NCBI GenBank assembly: GCA_963702445.1
Contig: CAVPCZ010000013.1
Coordinates: forward strand, 62,001-126,000
Length of the DNA stretch: 64,000 bases
Direction: 5' to 3'
From: CAVPCZ01 sp963702445
GTDB taxonomy: Bacteria > Bacteroidota > Ignavibacteria > UBA10030 > UBA6906
The notes under the pieces are model-generated. The model was given only the letters and a program-made list of their open reading frames with translations. It did no database searches and was not told the DNA's origin. The position numbers and the translations under genes are program-made. Positions 1 to 9,212 of this stretch are shown here, in pieces (position 1 is the stretch's first letter; the number at the start of each line of letters is the position of its first letter).

Positions 1-780
1 CACCTCTATCTGAAGGGTATCCTGCCCGAGGCGAAAAGCCTGGTCGATTCCATAGCCGCATATGTCAGCGGCAGGCAGACGCGCCTTGCGGACGGAACAC
101 TGTGCAGGCCGGAACCCGAACCCGGCACCGTCTGGGCGGATGATCTCTTCATGTCGGTCCCGTTTCTGCTGCGCTACGGAGCGATGACCGTGTCGGATCG
201 CTACTACGACGACGCGGCCCTGCAGGTGCTGAACATGCACAAGCATCTGTTCGACGGGAGCAAGGGGCTTTCGTTTCATGGCTGGTTCAGCGCACGAAAC
301 AAACACTCCGTGGCGTTCTGGGGAAGAGCAAACGGCTGGATCCTGTGGGCTGTCTCCGAGGCGCTTCTGCACCTTCCGCGATCTCACCCGGAGTACCGGA
401 GGATCCTGGAGATCTTCCGGACACAGATCAAGGGAGTGGTGCGCTACCAGAACGCCGGCGGGATGTGGCATCAGGTGCTCGACCGTCCTTCGTCATACGA
501 GGAAACGTCCTGCACCGCGATGTTCGTGCTCGCCCTGGCAAGGGGAGTGCGCAACGGATGGATCGATACGACCTACCGCCGTTCCGCGCTCGCGGGATGG
601 AACGGCATCACCCGGAAAATCGGTCCGGACGGCACGGTGAGTGGGATCTGCCAGGGAACAGGGATCGGAGAAAGCGAGGAATTCTATTTCGCACGGAAAA
701 CGCCGCCGCACGATCCCCGGGGGGTCGGCGCGGTGATCACGGCCGGGATTGAGGTTCAGCGGATGTCTGAAGGGAAATGA
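1..780 (+). CDS. GH88/GH105-like unsaturated glycoside hydrolase, 5'-truncated
   Basis: The reading frame is open from the first base, so the N-terminus lies upstream of the window. The visible 259 residues resemble glycoside hydrolase family 88/105 (unsaturated rhamnogalacturonyl or glucuronyl hydrolases, alpha/alpha barrel). Seen: WADDLFMSVPFLLRYG (about residues 45-60 of this fragment), FWGRANGWILWA (about 106-117) and YEETSCTAMFVLALARG. These enzymes remove the unsaturated uronic acid left by polysaccharide lyases, so the likely substrate is pectin or another uronate glycan. The HxWD segment that carries a catalytic Asp in the Bacillus enzyme YteR reads HGWF here, so specificity or activity may differ. 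It ends 64 bases before a surface protein gene and belongs with the following carbohydrate genes. Confidence -1.
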   Translation, partial: HLYLKGILPEAKSLVDSIAAYVSGRQTRLADGTLCRPEPEPGTVWADDLFMSVPFLLRYGAMTVSDRYYDDAALQVLNMHKHLFDGSKGLSFHGWFSARNKHSVAFWGRANGWILWAVSEALLHLPRSHPEYRRILEIFRTQIKGVVRYQNAGGMWHQVLDRPSSYEETSCTAMFVLALARGVRNGWIDTTYRRSALAGWNGITRKIGPDGTVSGICQGTGIGESEEFYFARKTPPHDPRGVGAVITAGIEVQRMSEGK

Positions 781-844
781 CGGTTAACTAGTCCATGAGG
801 CGAAGGTGCCTTTTTTGCAGTGCATAACATCCAGAGGAGGTTCT

Positions 845-2769
845 ATGAGAACCCTTGTTCGAAGTGCAATCGCGATGCTGTGTCTGTTTGTGGCGGCGGG
901 GCAGTGAATGCCCAGGTGGTGTTTACAGAGACGTTTGATTACACAAAGACCGGAGGTCTTGTCGATTGTTCTCTGTTGAGTGGAACGTCGCCATATTATC
1001 CACAGGCAAACACCAACATTGGCACCCCGGATTGGATCAATGCGGCGACATCCGCGTTTACCGGACCGGTGATCGTGGATACCGGTGCCGCGCTGACCTA
1101 TTCCGGATATGCTTTGTCAGGCTTGGGAAGAAAGATCTATCTGCCGTCGACAGATTCCGCACGCCAGAGTGCAAGAAGGCTCTATCCGGGACAGTCCGGC
1201 AAAGTGTACTACTCCATGATGGTCAAGATCAAGGAAAAGTACATGCTCGGCACGCCGTACAACGGTGTTCTTGTGGACGTTTCAAAACAGGATCTCAACG
1301 GCACCACGATTGCGTGCGTGAATAGCAGCACATCGAGTTCCGGTATACGGGGTCTGCTCGTGTTCAACCGCGCGGATACCATCGGTGGAGTAAATGCCTC
1401 CAAGATGGTTGCCGGAGTAAGCTACAAACGGGATGATCCTGCGACTGCTTTTTCCTCAAAACTGCTGGATACGCTGCAGACCTATCTCATGGTTGTGTGT
1501 TCTGACCCGGCGACGGCAACGTCAAAACTCTGGATCAATCCGGACCTGTCCGGACCGGAACCGGCGCCGGACGCGACATGCCTGAATACCGGCGGAGCGG
1601 AAACGCTTTCGTTGATATACTTCACGATCTATCAGCGGTCTGAAGGCCCGTCGGGATGGATAGGCGGTCTCCGGGTCGGCACTTCGTGGGGGATGGTTAC
1701 GAACATCGCCCCCCTGCCGCTGGCCGAAACGTTCAACTACAAGGTCGGGGCGCTGTGTGACGATGCGGCATACCTCAACACCACTTCACCCTACTATCCG
1801 CTGGCGGCGAACAATGTGAGCGGCAGCCTCTGGGTCAACGGGAGTACAAGCAAGAATGATGATCCGATACTGGTGGACACGACCGGCCCTGCCCTCACGT
1901 ATACGGGGTATCCGCTTTCCGGTCTCGGGAAAAGGGTCTATTGTCCGAATCTCACAGGCAACACCAGCAATAACCGCGCTTCGAGAGCATTCACGGCCCG
2001 GACCGGGAAAACCTACTATTCCATTCTGGTAAATATGCGCACCCTCCAGGGTCTTTCCTCCAGCACCTCGTCCGGAGGGGAGTACATCATGGGTTTCTAT
2101 ACCAACGCGAGTTTTTCCACGGCGAATGGACGGGGTCTGGTGACATTCAGACTCTCGACAACACCGGGGAAATTCGTTGCGGGGATACGGGTGACAAGCA
2201 CGGGTACGGCAGGCTGGGTGTCCAAGGATCTGGATACAAATACCACGCATCTGATCGTTGTCAGTCATGAATTGGCCCCAACCTCATTTTCGAAGATCTG
2301 GGTCAATCCTCCGATGGTCGCCGGTGAACCGGCTCCTGACGCGACTTCGGGATCGGGTGTTCTGGATGCCAATGCCGATATCGGACGGTTCGGGATCTAC
2401 CAGCGCGGCGACAAGCCGAAAATCTATCTTGGTGGCCTGCTTGTCGATACGGTCTGGTCGAAAATGGTGACGGATGTGCCCAGGATCCAGACGGACGCAC
2501 CGAAGAGCTTTGCCCTGCTGGCCAATTATCCGAATCCCTTCAATCCGTCCACACGCATTAACTTCTCCGTCGCAACACATGCAAAGGCAACATTGAAGGT
2601 GTACAATATGCTCGGGCAGGTCGTTGCGAATCTCTTTGACGACGTCGCTCAAGCGGGGGCCAACTATGAGGTGACGTTTGATGCGTCCGGATTGGCCAGC
2701 GGTCTGTATTTCTCCAGGCTGGAATCGGAAGGCAAACACGCCGTTCAGAAAATGGTCTTGATGAAGTGA
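845..2769 (+). CDS. Secreted tandem-repeat protein with type IX sorting domain (frameshifted near N-terminus)
   Basis: An ATG at 845 behind AGAGGAGG (833-840) starts a signal peptide, MRTLVRSAIAMLCLFVAAGQ, which hits TGA at once. The mature protein continues in another frame as AVNAQVVFTETFDY. One missing G in the GGGG run near 898-901 would join them. The body has two tandem copies of a domain of about 250 residues: ETFDY(T/N)K, TSPYYP, LTY(S/T)GY.LSGLG(K/R), AGVSYK/AGIRVT, EPAPDAT and (T/G)IYQR(S/G) occur in both halves. The C-terminus is a type A sorting domain (LLANYPNPFNPSTRINFSV... ending VQKMVLMK), the signal for type IX export and surface attachment. The repeated domain is unassigned; a lectin-like carbohydrate-binding role fits the neighbours but is inference. 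Confidence -1.
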
Positions 2770-2783
2770 CGCACGGGAGTGTC

Positions 2784-2819
2784 CCGGAGGGTCCGGCCCG
2801 TGTGGGCCGGACTCTCCGG
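2784..2819 (+). terminator. Strong GC hairpin after the sorted surface protein
   Basis: CCGGAG-G-GTCCGGCCC, loop GTGT, GGGCCGGAC-T-CTCCGG forms a stem of about 16 bp starting 15 bases after the stop codon at 2767-2769. There is no T tract, so it may stop transcription with a factor or protect the mRNA 3' end. Confidence -1.
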
Positions 2820-2899
2820 TGCGGAGCCACACACTCCCGGGTGCGCGGGGCCGCCGGGCCAGACGGCGACATCCCGATAACGAATATCAGGGTACGGAC

Positions 2900-4807
2900 A
2901 TGATTACCACATCGACAGCACTCGTGCGTATCTATGCTCTTCTGTTTTTCGCCCTGATCTGGTGTGTGCCGGGAGCGGCCGGACAAACGGTGAATCTCAG
3001 GAAGGAATACGCCAGAACACTCCGGGAGCTTTCGCAGGCACTCCTTCAACGGGTCGTCGGGGAACCGAACGACAGAGACTACGGCGCCCTCCGGTGCGCG
3101 CACTGCAACGTCCTGCATACGAGAGCGGCCGAGGCAGTCTATCCGTTTGCCGTTGTGTACAAGATCGGCGGAGACAGTGCGTACCGGAATGCGGCCGTCA
3201 GGCTGGGGAACTGGCTGATACGGCAACAGGAAAAGGACGGGAGCTGGAAGGAAACCCCCGAGGAGTGGACGGGAACCACCACGGATCAATTGCTGATGAT
3301 GGTGCTTGCCTACGAACACCTTTCCGGCGCACTCTCTATGGAGGAACGTCAGGAATGGAGGACGGCGATGGAAAAGGCCGCCGACTACCTGACCGCGGTG
3401 ATGAGCCCGGAATTTGCCAGCATCAACTATGTGGCAACCACAACCGCGAGCCTCACTGCGGTGCAAAGGCTGATTCCCAAGACCGCCTATCTGCAGAAAG
3501 CGCGTGAACTCGCCCGCAGGACCGTCAGCAAGATGGACGAGGACGGCTTCATCAACGGTGAGGGAGGTCGAAACCATAAGAACAAGACCGGAGTGGATCT
3601 CGGCTACGACATGGAGATGTCTCTCTGGGGGTTGGGATACTATGCGAAGAATACCGCCGACTCCATCGTCTACAACGCTGCCGCGCATGGACTGAAGAGT
3701 CATCTCTTCTTCATCTATCCGGATGGCTCGCTGGACAACTCGTCGGGGATCAGGTCGAACAAGTGGACCACGTACGGCGGGGTGACATCCGACGGCTGTC
3801 AGGTTCTCTTCTCGCTCTTCGCCGACGAAGATCCCCGGTATGCGACGGCCTCTTTGAAGAACCTCGAGTTCCTCCGGACGAATATGAAGGGGGGAATCAT
3901 CGGATACGGACCCCAGCACTGGGAGATCTTCGATACGCCTCCCTGCATCTACCCCACGTTCACCAAAGCGAAGAACCTGGCCCTCGCGTACGAACTGGAA
4001 CACCTGGAAACCAGGAAATTACCTCCTCTTCCGACGCAGGTCACCGGCTGGACGAGATACTTCAGGACACTGGATGTTGCCCAGGTGCGCACGGGGAGCA
4101 TCATGGCGACATTGACCGCGTATGGGTATGAAGATCATGCGGCGAAGGCAAAAAGCAAGTATATGTACCGGCCGTCAGGGGGTACCATCTCCAATCTCTG
4201 GGTGCAGGATCACGGGTTTCTCCAGGCGTCGAGCGTCACCGAATACTCCCGGCCGGAACCGATGACATTCCCTGAAGCGCCCGGAATCCGCTGCCTCACC
4301 TCCCGGATCGAATTTTCCGACACACTCGGCTATTTCACAAATCTTTTTGAATTCGACGCCAGACTGGAGGTGGAAAGCACCCGCGGCAGAAAGGTCCCGT
4401 TCCGGCTCACGGCGACAGGGGAACTGAAAGACAGGAACTGGTTGCTGGGAGGAGTGGGGTACAGGATCGCCTATGAATTCGGGGATACCTGCGTGAGGAA
4501 AGCCGTCCGGCTGACCTACCATGATGCCCGTCCGACGATCCACATTGTCGAGCCGATCGTCGATTATCAGGGGATGGTGTTCACGCAGGTGGATGTCCGC
4601 ACGGTACGGATTGCCGCGGGCCGGAAAGTGTTCGAGTTCAAGGTGGAAGCCGGAATAGCGGAACTGCGTCTCGGGTACGAGAGAGACAAGTACTGGACGC
4701 CGTTCCCCGCATTGAAGGCATGCCCCATAGAACTTCTCGTACCGCCACCCGTGGAGGGTTTCGCGCGGGAGGTCTCGTACACGATTTCCCTTCTTCCTGA
4801 CAGGTGA
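2900..4807 (+). CDS. Secreted alpha/alpha-toroid-type protein, probable polysaccharide-active enzyme
   Basis: ATG 2900 is preferred because a signal peptide follows directly (MITTSTALVRIYALLFFALI, cleaved after GAAGQ). The product is 635 residues. The N-terminal 350 residues are helical with repeated hairpin-like segments (TTTDQLLMMVLAYEHL, ATTTASLTAVQRL, DMEMSLWGLGYYAKN, KWTTYGGVTSDGCQVLFSLF), as in (alpha/alpha)6 toroids of glycoside hydrolases and polysaccharide lyases. The last 250 residues look beta-rich, as in heparinase/alginate-lyase-type enzymes. I cannot name a family, and no catalytic residue is assigned. It lies between the GH88/GH105 gene and a convergent GH42-like gene whose stop is 2 bases away, which supports a carbohydrate role. 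Confidence -1.
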   Translation: MITTSTALVRIYALLFFALIWCVPGAAGQTVNLRKEYARTLRELSQALLQRVVGEPNDRDYGALRCAHCNVLHTRAAEAVYPFAVVYKIGGDSAYRNAAVRLGNWLIRQQEKDGSWKETPEEWTGTTTDQLLMMVLAYEHLSGALSMEERQEWRTAMEKAADYLTAVMSPEFASINYVATTTASLTAVQRLIPKTAYLQKARELARRTVSKMDEDGFINGEGGRNHKNKTGVDLGYDMEMSLWGLGYYAKNTADSIVYNAAAHGLKSHLFFIYPDGSLDNSSGIRSNKWTTYGGVTSDGCQVLFSLFADEDPRYATASLKNLEFLRTNMKGGIIGYGPQHWEIFDTPPCIYPTFTKAKNLALAYELEHLETRKLPPLPTQVTGWTRYFRTLDVAQVRTGSIMATLTAYGYEDHAAKAKSKYMYRPSGGTISNLWVQDHGFLQASSVTEYSRPEPMTFPEAPGIRCLTSRIEFSDTLGYFTNLFEFDARLEVESTRGRKVPFRLTATGELKDRNWLLGGVGYRIAYEFGDTCVRKAVRLTYHDARPTIHIVEPIVDYQGMVFTQVDVRTVRIAAGRKVFEFKVEAGIAELRLGYERDKYWTPFPALKACPIELLVPPPVEGFAREVSYTISLLPDR

Positions 4808-4809
4808 GG

Positions 4810-7062
4810 CTACTCCGCCGGCAGCGGCCGCAGAGGGTCTCCAGTTTCGCTGTCCAGGACAAGCGTGGTCGAACCTTCGGGCAGGGTAAAGTTCAGGGTT
4901 TTTCCGCTCCGCAATCTGAGACTGTGGTTGCCTCCCTCTTTTGTGTGCAGTACGAGAATTCCACCCCCTGCATAGACAATGTCACCCTGTGTTGTATAGA
5001 CATGAGCCCCGCTGCTGCCCAGAATGTACTTCAGCGGTTCGGGGCCGGCGTTGGGAAGCGCGACATACCATGCGGTGTGACTCTCCAGATTTTTCCGCAC
5101 GACCGCGGGTCGGCCGGAGTCTTTGAATTGCCCGAACACCTCCACGGAGGGATCGACGACAGTGAACAGGGGGGCGATCGCCGCTTTCCCCGTCCGGTAG
5201 GATATGACAGTGTCGCCGGGAAGCGACAGGAGGATTTCCGGTGAGAGGGAGGAATCCGCCTGACTCACCCGAATGCCGGTGACCCGGGAGATCCGTCCGG
5301 CATCCAGGTGTGCACCGTCGGTATATCCCGGCGCGTAGAACCAGACAAGCGTCCGGCCGTCACGGGCCACGCTGTCTTTGATGAAGGTGATCTGTTGCTC
5401 GTCAAGGAGATAACAGTTGCCGAAGACGATTGTGCGGTAGGGGGAAAGATCGATCTGCTCCAGGTCTCTGATGTGTACCGGATCAAACACCACACCGCTC
5501 TTGAACGCCGTGAGCGAGTTCTGGTCAATCAGCGCACTGCTCACCGGGTCGGTTCCCCGGAGGCTTGCGGTGTGATAGAAGCTCTCCGTGTCGTAGACAA
5601 AGAGCACATCCGCTCCCGTGCGGTATTCCCGGCCGAGCCTGTTGTCGAGGAGCTTCTTCAGATCCCTGATTTCGGCAAGCACACGGGGGTGGTCCCATGA
5701 TCCCCGGCTGCCCCGGTGGTTGTACCGGAAACCGTCCAGGTCGACCCCTGCAACACCGAAATCGTAGAACCAGAGTCCCATTCCCTTGGTGGCCGTGAAG
5801 AGGACATTACGGCGGACGCTGGCGATGCTGTTGCGCAGGAGGAGGTCATGCCGCGCATCCCTGGCGATAGGGAGCGGCGGTTCCGCATCCATCTCATCGA
5901 GCCAGAGCTTGCCGTGCGTCCGGATGGAGGCAATCAGGCTCCGGGAACGGTAGGCGTCGCCGAGCTTGATGGATTCGGGTTCGTAGGCCTGGGGTCCGGA
6001 GAGATAGTCGATGTAGGGTGAGGCAAGGACGCGGTGGAGCTCCAGATGTCCTCCCGCAGCCTGCCGGCCGAAGGTGGAGAAGTAGTAGCCGTAGAATGTT
6101 CCGGCGAGGATCGGCCGGGGCCATGTTTCTTTGACAATACGCGCAAAGTGGATGATGTTGTCGGCGACGAGCTCGTGGACGCACCGGTAGTAGTCGATCA
6201 CCGGTTGTTCACGCGAGGGATCCCTGAAAATCCCCGCTGTGGCGGCCCGCTCGGCCATCCCCGGAACCCCGGCTGTGCTCAAGGTGATGCCGGGGCGGTT
6301 CCACGCCTTCTGCAGCACCGCATCGGTGCCGTACCGGTCCCGCAGCCATGCACGGAAATGGCGGTGCATGGAAGTGCTGATGTCGGGTTCATTCCGGAAG
6401 AAGCCCCAGTTATGCCATTCGCCGTAGATGCCGTTGGCCACCTGAACGCCGGCGAGGGCGTTCCCTTCGGGTGTGGCGGCCAGTGCCCGGAGGAACTCGG
6501 TGAGCCGTTGACTTGCTTCGGACTTCCAGAGTGCCGAAGCCATGCTCACCCGGCGTACGGGAGCGTTGTCCTCCTCAATAATGCGGACCAGTCCGTCGGG
6601 CGGTTCGTCCTGATAGTCCGTGTCTGCATAGCGCACCCACTCGTCCGGGAACGAACGGGTCCACCATTGCGGGGCCGTCACATGAAAACGGAAGATCACT
6701 GCGGCTTCGGGGCAGACCTCGAGAATGCCGGCGATCTGCTTTCGCGCAGGCGTGATGTCCAACCGGCCGTCCTGGTGCCAGAGGTGGTCGAAGAAGAGAT
6801 CCACCTGGAACAGCCTGACACCCTGCCTGCCGAATTCCTGAATATTGTGCCGGGCGATCTCCTCCCAGGACCAGCGCCCTCCTGGAACATCCGTAAGCGC
6901 ATACACCATGGGAGAGAGCGGCATATCGTTGATGAAGATCGTCGGGCGTCCGTTGTGAGATGCCAGACGGGAAGTGACGGGGCTTGGGGAAACGGTCTGG
7001 GCTCCGGCACGAACGGCGATGCATATCAGCAGGCAGGTGACGACGAACAGGGGTGGTTTCAT
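4810..7062 (-). CDS. Secreted GH42-like glycoside hydrolase (beta-galactosidase type)
   Basis: The protein has 750 residues. A signal peptide (MKPPLFVVTCLLICIAVRAGAQ) is followed by a TIM-barrel domain resembling family GH42 beta-galactosidases. The likely acid/base is E215 in NGIYGEWHNWG and the likely nucleophile E390 in LWLDEMDAEP. The middle part (about 480-620: VLFVYDTESFYH, YRTIVFGNCYLL, GRTLVWFYAPGY) matches the flavodoxin-like trimerisation domain of GH42. A small beta domain closes the protein. Galactose released from side chains would suit the kinase gene that starts divergently 137 bases away. The gene is transcribed towards the 2900-4807 gene, and their stops are almost back to back. 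Exact substrate is not shown by sequence. Confidence -1.
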   Translation of the reverse strand: MKPPLFVVTCLLICIAVRAGAQTVSPSPVTSRLASHNGRPTIFINDMPLSPMVYALTDVPGGRWSWEEIARHNIQEFGRQGVRLFQVDLFFDHLWHQDGRLDITPARKQIAGILEVCPEAAVIFRFHVTAPQWWTRSFPDEWVRYADTDYQDEPPDGLVRIIEEDNAPVRRVSMASALWKSEASQRLTEFLRALAATPEGNALAGVQVANGIYGEWHNWGFFRNEPDISTSMHRHFRAWLRDRYGTDAVLQKAWNRPGITLSTAGVPGMAERAATAGIFRDPSREQPVIDYYRCVHELVADNIIHFARIVKETWPRPILAGTFYGYYFSTFGRQAAGGHLELHRVLASPYIDYLSGPQAYEPESIKLGDAYRSRSLIASIRTHGKLWLDEMDAEPPLPIARDARHDLLLRNSIASVRRNVLFTATKGMGLWFYDFGVAGVDLDGFRYNHRGSRGSWDHPRVLAEIRDLKKLLDNRLGREYRTGADVLFVYDTESFYHTASLRGTDPVSSALIDQNSLTAFKSGVVFDPVHIRDLEQIDLSPYRTIVFGNCYLLDEQQITFIKDSVARDGRTLVWFYAPGYTDGAHLDAGRISRVTGIRVSQADSSLSPEILLSLPGDTVISYRTGKAAIAPLFTVVDPSVEVFGQFKDSGRPAVVRKNLESHTAWYVALPNAGPEPLKYILGSSGAHVYTTQGDIVYAGGGILVLHTKEGGNHSLRLRSGKTLNFTLPEGSTTLVLDSETGDPLRPLPAE

Positions 7063-7199
7063 GGCTCCTCGTGTGGAACCTCATTATAGAAAGGAAATAC
7101 GAAAAAAGGAAACGCGCCGGGTCGCGTTTTTCGTGATGCTTTTTTCGTGATTCCTGTGTATGTTTTTTCCGGGATCAGGTACTATCGGAAAGGTGGAGA
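7063..7199. promoter_or_regulatory. Divergent intergenic region, GH42-like gene / sugar kinase
   Basis: This 137-base AT-rich gap separates two divergent genes and should hold both promoters. It contains a short hairpin AACGCG-CCGGGT-CGCGTT followed by TTT, and two T runs (TTTTTCGTGATGC, TTTTTTCGTGATTCC) that repeat TTTTTCGTGAT about 20 bases apart. I could not assign a convincing -35/-10 pair. Confidence -1.
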
Positions 7200-8315
7200 G
7201 TGGAGAAACCGATTTCCAGGGATGATGTGCACACCATCCGGGTTTCCTCGCCGGGCCGCATCTGTCTCTTCGGGGAACATCAGGACTATCTGCATCTCCC
7301 CGTGATTCCATGCGCCCTCTCTCTCCGGATGGACATCGAGGGGTGCAGGAGGAGGGATATGAACGTGTTCCTGGATCTGCCCGATATCGGACAGCAGGAG
7401 CAATTCTCCATCGCCGGGCCGCTCACGTACACGCACAGAAGAGATTACTTTCGCAGCACGGTGAATGTCCTCCGCCGGCACGGGTTCACGTTCGCCACCG
7501 GTTTCGATTGCCGGGTGCGCGGGACCATCCCCATCAATGCGGGGACCTCAAGTTCATCGGCGCTGATCGTCTCATGGGTGCATTTCCTCACGCGGATGAG
7601 CGAACAGCAGGAGGTTCCCCCGGCCCGGATGATCGCCGCGCTTGCGCACGAAGCGGAAGTCGTCGAGTTTGGTGAGCCGGGAGGCATGATGGATCACTAT
7701 GCCGCCGCCTGCGGGGGTCTCTTCTATCTTGCCTTTTCGCCCACCATCTCGCTTTCGGAACTGCCCGCACGTCTTGGCACGCTGGTTCTCGGCAACTCCG
7801 GCGAACCGAAAGATACCACAACCATTCTTGCCCGTGTCAAAAACCGGGTTCTGGAAGGCGTCGCACATCTCTCCCGGACAGATCCCGGTTTTCGCCTGCA
7901 GAACGAAACACCCGATTCGATCGAATCGCTGAGTCGCAAGCTGAGCGGCGATCAAATGGAACTGCTTCGCGGCACCGTGCGCAACCATCAGATTACCCGG
8001 ACGGCGCTGGCGCTCCTGCAGAATGATCGCGTGGATCACCGGCGGCTCGGTTCTCTCTTGAATGAACACCAGCAGGTGCTGCGCGATGTGCTCCGCATCT
8101 CGACGCCGAAGATCGACCGTATGCTTGCAGCGGCAATGGATGCCGGGGCGGCAGGAGGCAAGATCAACGGTTCCGGGGGGGGCGGATGCATGTTCGCGTA
8201 CGCTCCGGAGCATCCGGACCGGGTCGCCGCGGCCATCGGGAAAGCCGGTGGTACTGCGTACATCGTCCGGCCTGACTCCGGTACACGTCTGGAAGCGGGA
8301 AAAGGAACGGAATGA
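7200..8315 (+). CDS. GHMP-family sugar kinase, galactokinase-like
   Basis: A GTG start at 7200 gives 371 residues. The three GHMP motifs are visible: LFGEHQDY near residue 24-30 (galactokinase signature form GEHTDY), GTIPINAGTSSSSAL near 110-124 (ATP-binding Ser-rich loop), and KINGSGGGGCMFA near 323-335 (C-terminal glycine motif). GHMP kinases phosphorylate C1 of galactose, fucose, arabinose or heptose, or act in isoprenoid synthesis. The GEHQDY form and the overlapping nucleotidyltransferase gene favour an anomeric sugar kinase. The 4-base overlap (ATGA at 8312) implies translational coupling. The sugar is unknown; galactose is a guess from the adjacent GH42-like gene. Confidence -1.
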   Translation: MEKPISRDDVHTIRVSSPGRICLFGEHQDYLHLPVIPCALSLRMDIEGCRRRDMNVFLDLPDIGQQEQFSIAGPLTYTHRRDYFRSTVNVLRRHGFTFATGFDCRVRGTIPINAGTSSSSALIVSWVHFLTRMSEQQEVPPARMIAALAHEAEVVEFGEPGGMMDHYAAACGGLFYLAFSPTISLSELPARLGTLVLGNSGEPKDTTTILARVKNRVLEGVAHLSRTDPGFRLQNETPDSIESLSRKLSGDQMELLRGTVRNHQITRTALALLQNDRVDHRRLGSLLNEHQQVLRDVLRISTPKIDRMLAAAMDAGAAGGKINGSGGGGCMFAYAPEHPDRVAAAIGKAGGTAYIVRPDSGTRLEAGKGTE

Positions 8316-9175
8316 TGCCTGGAAAACTTGTGGTCCTTGCCGGCGGGGCGGCTTCCCGTATGAAGAAGGCGGGAAGGATGGCACTGGACGACCGGCTTGC
8401 ACAGGACGCCGCGACGAAGGTGAAGGCGATGATCGGCGTGGGCGAGGGGTATCGTCCGTTTCTGGAGTATCTGCTCCATCATGCCTGGCTCGCGGGTTAT
8501 GACGATGTGGTCATCGTGGTGGGAGAGCACGACGTTTCGGTCCGCGCATACTTCGGGAGAGAGGAGAAGGGGAACACCTTCCACGGATTGAGCATTTCCT
8601 ACGCCGTCCAGCGGATCCCGGCCGGCCGCACAAAACCGCTGGGAACGGCCGACGCGCTTCTCTGCGCACTCCGGTCGCGGCCGGAATGGCGGGAGGGGAG
8701 ATTCACCGTCTGTAACAGCGACAATCTGTATTCGGTGAACGCCTTCCGGCTTCTCCGCGAAGTCCCGGACGATAACGGGCTGATCGACTATGACCGCGAC
8801 GCGCTCGGTCTGGACAGCGCGCGCGTCGACCGATTTGCTGTTTTGCTCAGGGACGGGCAGGGGCGGTTGTCCGATATCGTCGAGATGCCCGATCCGGAGA
8901 CCCTGCGCCGGGCACGCGGTCCGGACGGGAGAATAGGTGTAAGCATGAACATCTATGCGTTCAACTACAAACGTATTCTGCCCTACCTTGAACAGGTTCC
9001 GGTTCATCCGGTCCGGCAGGAGAAGGAACTTCCGGGTGCGGTGAGAATGATGCTGGAAGACCGTCCGGGAAGTGTCGTTGCGATACCGCTGGCCGAGCCC
9101 GTGCCGGACCTGACCAATCAAGATGACATCGAAGAGATGATACGTACACTGAAGGAGATGAACCGGTTGTGGTGA
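8312..9175 (+). CDS. Sugar-1-phosphate nucleotidyltransferase-like protein
   Basis: The product is 287 residues. The N-terminal VVLAGGAASRM is the nucleotide-binding loop of NTP-transferase enzymes (usual form LAGGxGTRL). KVKAMIGVGEGYRPFLEYLL corresponds to the K-x-L-x-P-V-x-G-x-P-x-l segment, with an insertion of about 20 residues between them. Further family features are GTADALLCAL, FTVCNSDNLYSV (the D of NSD is the usual metal ligand) and IGVSMNIYAFN. It probably activates the sugar phosphate made by the coupled kinase to an NDP-sugar, so the pair would form a two-step salvage route. Nucleotide and sugar specificity cannot be read from the sequence. Confidence -1.
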   Translation: MMPGKLVVLAGGAASRMKKAGRMALDDRLAQDAATKVKAMIGVGEGYRPFLEYLLHHAWLAGYDDVVIVVGEHDVSVRAYFGREEKGNTFHGLSISYAVQRIPAGRTKPLGTADALLCALRSRPEWREGRFTVCNSDNLYSVNAFRLLREVPDDNGLIDYDRDALGLDSARVDRFAVLLRDGQGRLSDIVEMPDPETLRRARGPDGRIGVSMNIYAFNYKRILPYLEQVPVHPVRQEKELPGAVRMMLEDRPGSVVAIPLAEPVPDLTNQDDIEEMIRTLKEMNRLW

Positions 9176-9212
9176 TAGGATTCCGCCGTACCTTCATCCG
9201 GATCCCGGACTG

